DNA of 64,000 nucleotides. Source: Leptoclinus maculatus. Taxonomy: Eukaryota > Chordata > Actinopteri > Perciformes > Stichaeidae. Each line of letters opens with the position of its first letter. The first letter of the stretch is position 1. The stretch is taken from positions 12,572,759 through 12,636,758 of the forward strand of contig JAVDOI010000016.1 in NCBI GenBank assembly GCA_032191485.1, in the 5' to 3' direction. The notes under the pieces are model-generated. The model saw nothing but the letters and a program-made list of their open reading frames with translations. It had not been told where the DNA came from and did not search any database. The translations under genes and the position numbers were made by a program. Below, piece by piece: positions 60,499 to 64,000 of this stretch.

Positions 60499-63400
60499 TT
60501 TATTAATATTTTGTAATACCATATATAATGCAATTGCATATCTTTGGCGAAAATAAATCTTATAAACATTTTATCAACAGAGGTTAGCATACAAAAACCA
60601 AAAGGTGTGTCGGTCCAACAGACGTGGCAGACAGCTGACACAAACTGATACTGGGTTGGCAACTTTGTCAAATGAAAATGAAAATGTTCATCCTACCCTT
60701 CAGGAACTGCAACAGAAATTTTGAGAATCACATAATCAATATTCAAAAACAGCTGTGGAGCAGTGGAGGAGCTGGTTTCTTTTTGCGTCGGACGCCTAAA
60801 TGTTTAGGTGGCTCATCCACAGAGTCGGATCCAGTTTTTACTCAACATCCCGTAACAATACCTGGAAGCATGAGTCATGAGTGGCAGTCGGCTTTTTTGT
60901 TTTTTAAAGACTCTAATCTGTGATGAGATTGAGAGCCAAAAATCAATTTGTGACAACTTAGTCACAATAACATTAACATGAGAGAAATGTAAATAAAAAA
61001 TAAAAAAAAGATTCAATCTTCGTCAATGAACTTCTGCAGTACGAGGGGAAAGTGTCCATCTTACATTTTACACCCCAGCTGTGCATCAATTTTGGCAACA
61101 AAAAGGTTTTTCAGGATTAATGTTAATAAACTATCCAGCCTAACAAAAAGCAAAACAAAACATCAAGAGAACCTGGCAGTCATGGTTAGATTGAAAAAAA
61201 ATAAAACACCCGCTCTAAAGACAATAGACATTGGCAAAAATACTTAATCACTATAACATAGTGAAAAAAAAGAAAAGTGTATTGCTGTAAAATAAGACAA
61301 GGAGAAAAACAAAATACTTATTTAGTGGAGTTCACAGAGGGAGAAAAATAAATGTGCCTAGTCACTCGTTTCAAATGACCAGTGTTTGATAGACTCTGCA
61401 TTCAATAATCCCATAAATTAACGTCATAAATAAGGTGATGATTAATGAACAATAACTTGTTCTTTTTTTTTTTTTCACAGCTAAACAAGACCAGTGTATG
61501 CAAGTATTACTTCTGAGAACTGAAGCAGTTCCCACTCTAAAGCTACAGAAATAACCCGAGAGAGAGAGAGAGCGAGAGAGAGACTGGTTCAGTCACTGTA
61601 CTGACCAGCGTCCTCTCTCTCTCCCACTTCCTGTCCGGATGATTCAGAAAACTGGAGCATTGTTACTCTCACGACTGTGTAGTTACCATGGCCCTTTGCA
61701 CTTCTACATCAGTGGCACAAGAAAATGTTTGGCACTGACCATGCATGCTATGCTAACAGTCACCGTGACCGTGTGATCTAGTGCTGCGGGAAGAAATATT
61801 AGGATTTCCTGTTTGTTGCCCCCCCCCTGTGAGCGTCCATGCTACCTTGTATTGTACGCTGCCTTTTAAAAAAAATAAAAATAAGCTCGAATGAGAATCG
61901 TGGCCTTTTACACAAGCGGCTCGCAACTTCCCCTCAGTGAACTGCATGCAATCAACTGACTATAAACACTCCGTTTCACAGCTTGAGAAGAGAGCGCGCA
62001 CTTCCTTATTTTTGTTCTAGGAGGAAGAGCGAGGACGAAACACTTGTGGCCAGAGCTGTGGGCACAACGTAAGAGCAGCGTGGGTCTCCAACTCCTCCGG
62101 TTCTCTCTGGCCGTCCCCTTCTCGGTCTTTACACTTCGATATGCACCAGACAGACACACCCTCCCTCAAGTTGTGAATTCACTTTGCCACAGGATCAGCC
62201 AACAGAAAATGTTCTAAAGTACATGGTTTAAAAAAACTGAAAAAAACCCAGGAGATCTGCAAACCCAATTAATGGAGCGAGAAGCCGTGTGAATTTACTG
62301 CCCGCTCCTTTCTGTGATTATTAAACAGCTCTGCATTCAGAAGCAAGCAGAGCACCAAGCAGCCCCACAACACAGCTGTAGCAAGGAGATCGGTCACGAC
62401 ACCGAGCGCACGAATACTTTGTCAGGAGGAGAAAGTGTTTGGCCATTTCAAAACGCTTTCAACAAGACCGTCATATCTCAGGTTTAGGCTGACATGCACT
62501 ATGATACACACACACACACACACACAAAATAAAATTAAATCTATGGAGGATAACCTATGAACAGGCAGTGAACATCTGGTGGCAGATGTTCCCTTTGCAT
62601 AGGCTGTCACCAAACATGTGAATATATGTCTGCACGATAAATGTCAAAAACACACCGATGAATGAAGGGGATGGACAGGATGAGCAGTTGATTTGCAAAA
62701 GAAAAAGAAAGAAAAGAAAACTTTCATTCGTATAGCACTGTAATGGCCGCACAGAAGTAGTTTAGCTAACTTTGCAACTAAATTTGGCAGTGGCAGAGTA
62801 ATACTATTTACACAGAATCCTGAAACAGAGCCAGAGCTTGTGTGTAATACGGTTATCGCAGAACAAGATAATAGTACTACTCCATTCATTTTTCTTAATT
62901 GTAAAGTTGAACTAGCGTACTCAACTCTGAAAAAAACGCCACCATGAAATGAAGAAAAGTTAAGGTTGTGGATAATTATTGCATCTCTCTTACAAGAGGA
63001 TTCATGGTGCAGGGGTTCCTTTCAAAGCATGTGGCATTTCTTTTTTTCTTCAGCACAAAAAGGAGAAAATGGTAACACCAGGAGGTTCGGTTTTGTCTGT
63101 TACAAACATGCACTCATTCGCTTCATAAATAGATTCACTTGGAAGAGGATACAGGTTTGAGGAGGAAGCATGCAACGCTTTGAGTTATAAAACCTTCAGC
63201 TTTTTCCCATTTTTGTCTTTTTTAGAGGAAAAGAATCTTGAATCACAATCTTCTAATCCAACAGAAGCAGGCAGGTCATTTTGGATAGGGGGTTTCTTGA
63301 TGGTTCTCCATAAGCCCAAACACCCGCCCCCCAGCAGTCCCCCCCCCCCCCCCTCCCCCCGAGGTACAGAAGTCTCTATATGGCTTTGTTCTCCTGTGTG

Positions 63401-63583
63401 AACGATACTATTGCCATTTGTTTTGTTGGACGGGGATATTCCCAAACAAAAAAAAAAAAAAGGCTCAAAATGGCCAATGAACGATCAGATAAGGAGAAGG
63501 AGGCACACTCGGACACACGATCAGGGGTCAGAGGTTAGGGTTCACAGGGTCCGGAGTCTGATGAGGGGGAGCAAAAATAATCT
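60499..63583 (-). promoter_or_regulatory. foxn2: Duplicate foxn2 3' UTR
   Basis: Second copy of the foxn2 3' UTR with the same candidate minus-strand AATAAA at 60,499-60,504. It has the same repeats and no additional gene. Confidence 0.5.
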
Positions 63584-64000
63584 TCATTTCCTGTTCAGTT
63601 TTGTGCTCTTGACAGTGCGTTTGGAGCCCTCCGTGCAGCTGCGTATACCGGCGAGGTGCAGCAAGGACCCGGCGGCTTCCTTCAGCTCCTCGTCCAGCTC
63701 CGGCTTGACCTCGCGCCGCGCCCTCTTGCCGGCGGGCCACTTGATGGCGGGCGGACGCCGGGACGTCTGGTGGACGCCCCTCTCGTCCCAGAGGTCGGAG
63801 TCCTCGTCGCTGTGGAAGCCCTCGCTGCCGGCGCGGTGGGACTGCCGGCGGTCGCAGCCCCCTTCGTCCAGGGAGGAGAGAGACGAAGAGGAGGAGCGGG
63901 AGGAGCAGCGCTGCAGGGCCACGCTGCTGTAGTTGTGGTCCTGCTTCGGATCGCTGCTCACCAGCACGGAGTCGGGTCGGGAGAGGTCCAGAGGGCCGTC
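63584..64000 (-). CDS. foxn2: Duplicate foxn2 terminal exon, cut by window end
   Basis: Same reading as 53,849-54,265 with no coding difference noticed: it contains DPKQDHNYS, GSEGFHSDEDSD, DEELKEAAGSLLHL and the same stop at 63,584. The acceptor expected at about 64,009 is outside the window. As an isolated exon upstream of the foxn2 start codon it cannot belong to the complete gene. It is either the start of a second, haplotypic foxn2 copy in the next contig or part of a real duplication. Confidence 0.85.
   Translation of the reverse strand, partial: DGPLDLSRPDSVLVSSDPKQDHNYSSVALQRCSSRSSSSSLSSLDEGGCDRRQSHRAGSEGFHSDEDSDLWDERGVHQTSRRPPAIKWPAGKRARREVKPELDEELKEAAGSLLHLAGIRSCTEGSKRTVKSTKLNRK

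Larger units (their letters stand above)
59416..64000. repeat. Right copy of the 4.6-kb near-identical duplication
   Basis: It begins at the first base after the gap and reproduces 49,684-54,265 through to the window end. Length differences seen: G-run 23 versus 17, (CA)10 versus (CA)12, and one extra T in a T-run. This pattern is that of two haplotypes, or polymerase slippage, and not of old paralogues. Confidence 0.97.

Overview
This window is eukaryotic and comes from a teleost fish, most likely a percomorph. The genes are split into many short exons with GT-AG introns. The spacers hold teleost-type repeats: a tRNA-derived SINE with the fish tail 'GGATAAAAGCGTCTG', several hAT-like non-autonomous DNA transposons, and long (GT)n and (ACAG)n arrays. 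The species cannot be fixed from the sequence alone.

Layout: 1-11.4 kb is repeat-rich spacer in which I find no gene. A luteinizing hormone/choriogonadotropin receptor gene (lhcgr, + strand, 11 coding exons, 11,495-19,824, 693 aa) comes next. Tail-to-tail with it lies gtf2a1l, the TFIIA alpha/beta-like factor (- strand, 9 coding exons, 445 aa). After it, all on the - strand, come ston1 (stonin 1, 3 coding exons, 712 aa), ppp1r21 (22 coding exons, 785 aa) and foxn2 (forkhead factor, 5 coding exons, 411 aa). Each model was built by hand from splice sites, continuous reading phase and family similarity, and each ends in frame at a stop codon. This gene set matches the human 2p16 block FOXN2-PPP1R21-STON1-GTF2A1L-LHCGR. 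That match, plus the 11-exon receptor, favours lhcgr over tshr or fshr, and gtf2a1l/ston1 over gtf2a1/ston2.

The most striking structural feature is at the right end. Positions 59,416-64,000 repeat 49,684-54,265 almost perfectly, including the foxn2 3' UTR and terminal exon, and start immediately after exactly 200 N. The copy lies upstream of the foxn2 start codon, so it cannot be part of the same gene. The simplest reading is a haplotypic false duplication across a placeholder scaffold gap; a real recent tandem duplication is the alternative.

The genes do not form one pathway. lhcgr is a gonadal G-protein-coupled receptor, gtf2a1l a germ-cell-type general transcription factor, ston1 an endocytic adaptor, ppp1r21 an early-endosome/PP1-associated coiled-coil protein and foxn2 a DNA-binding regulator. 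Their proximity is an old vertebrate linkage. I found no convincing novel multi-gene system. The items worth checking are the duplication, a nested palindrome in a hAT-like element, a 364-bp tandem duplication beside a CpG-rich segment, a GC-AG intron, an NPF motif in stonin 1, and three unexplained short ORFs inside introns.
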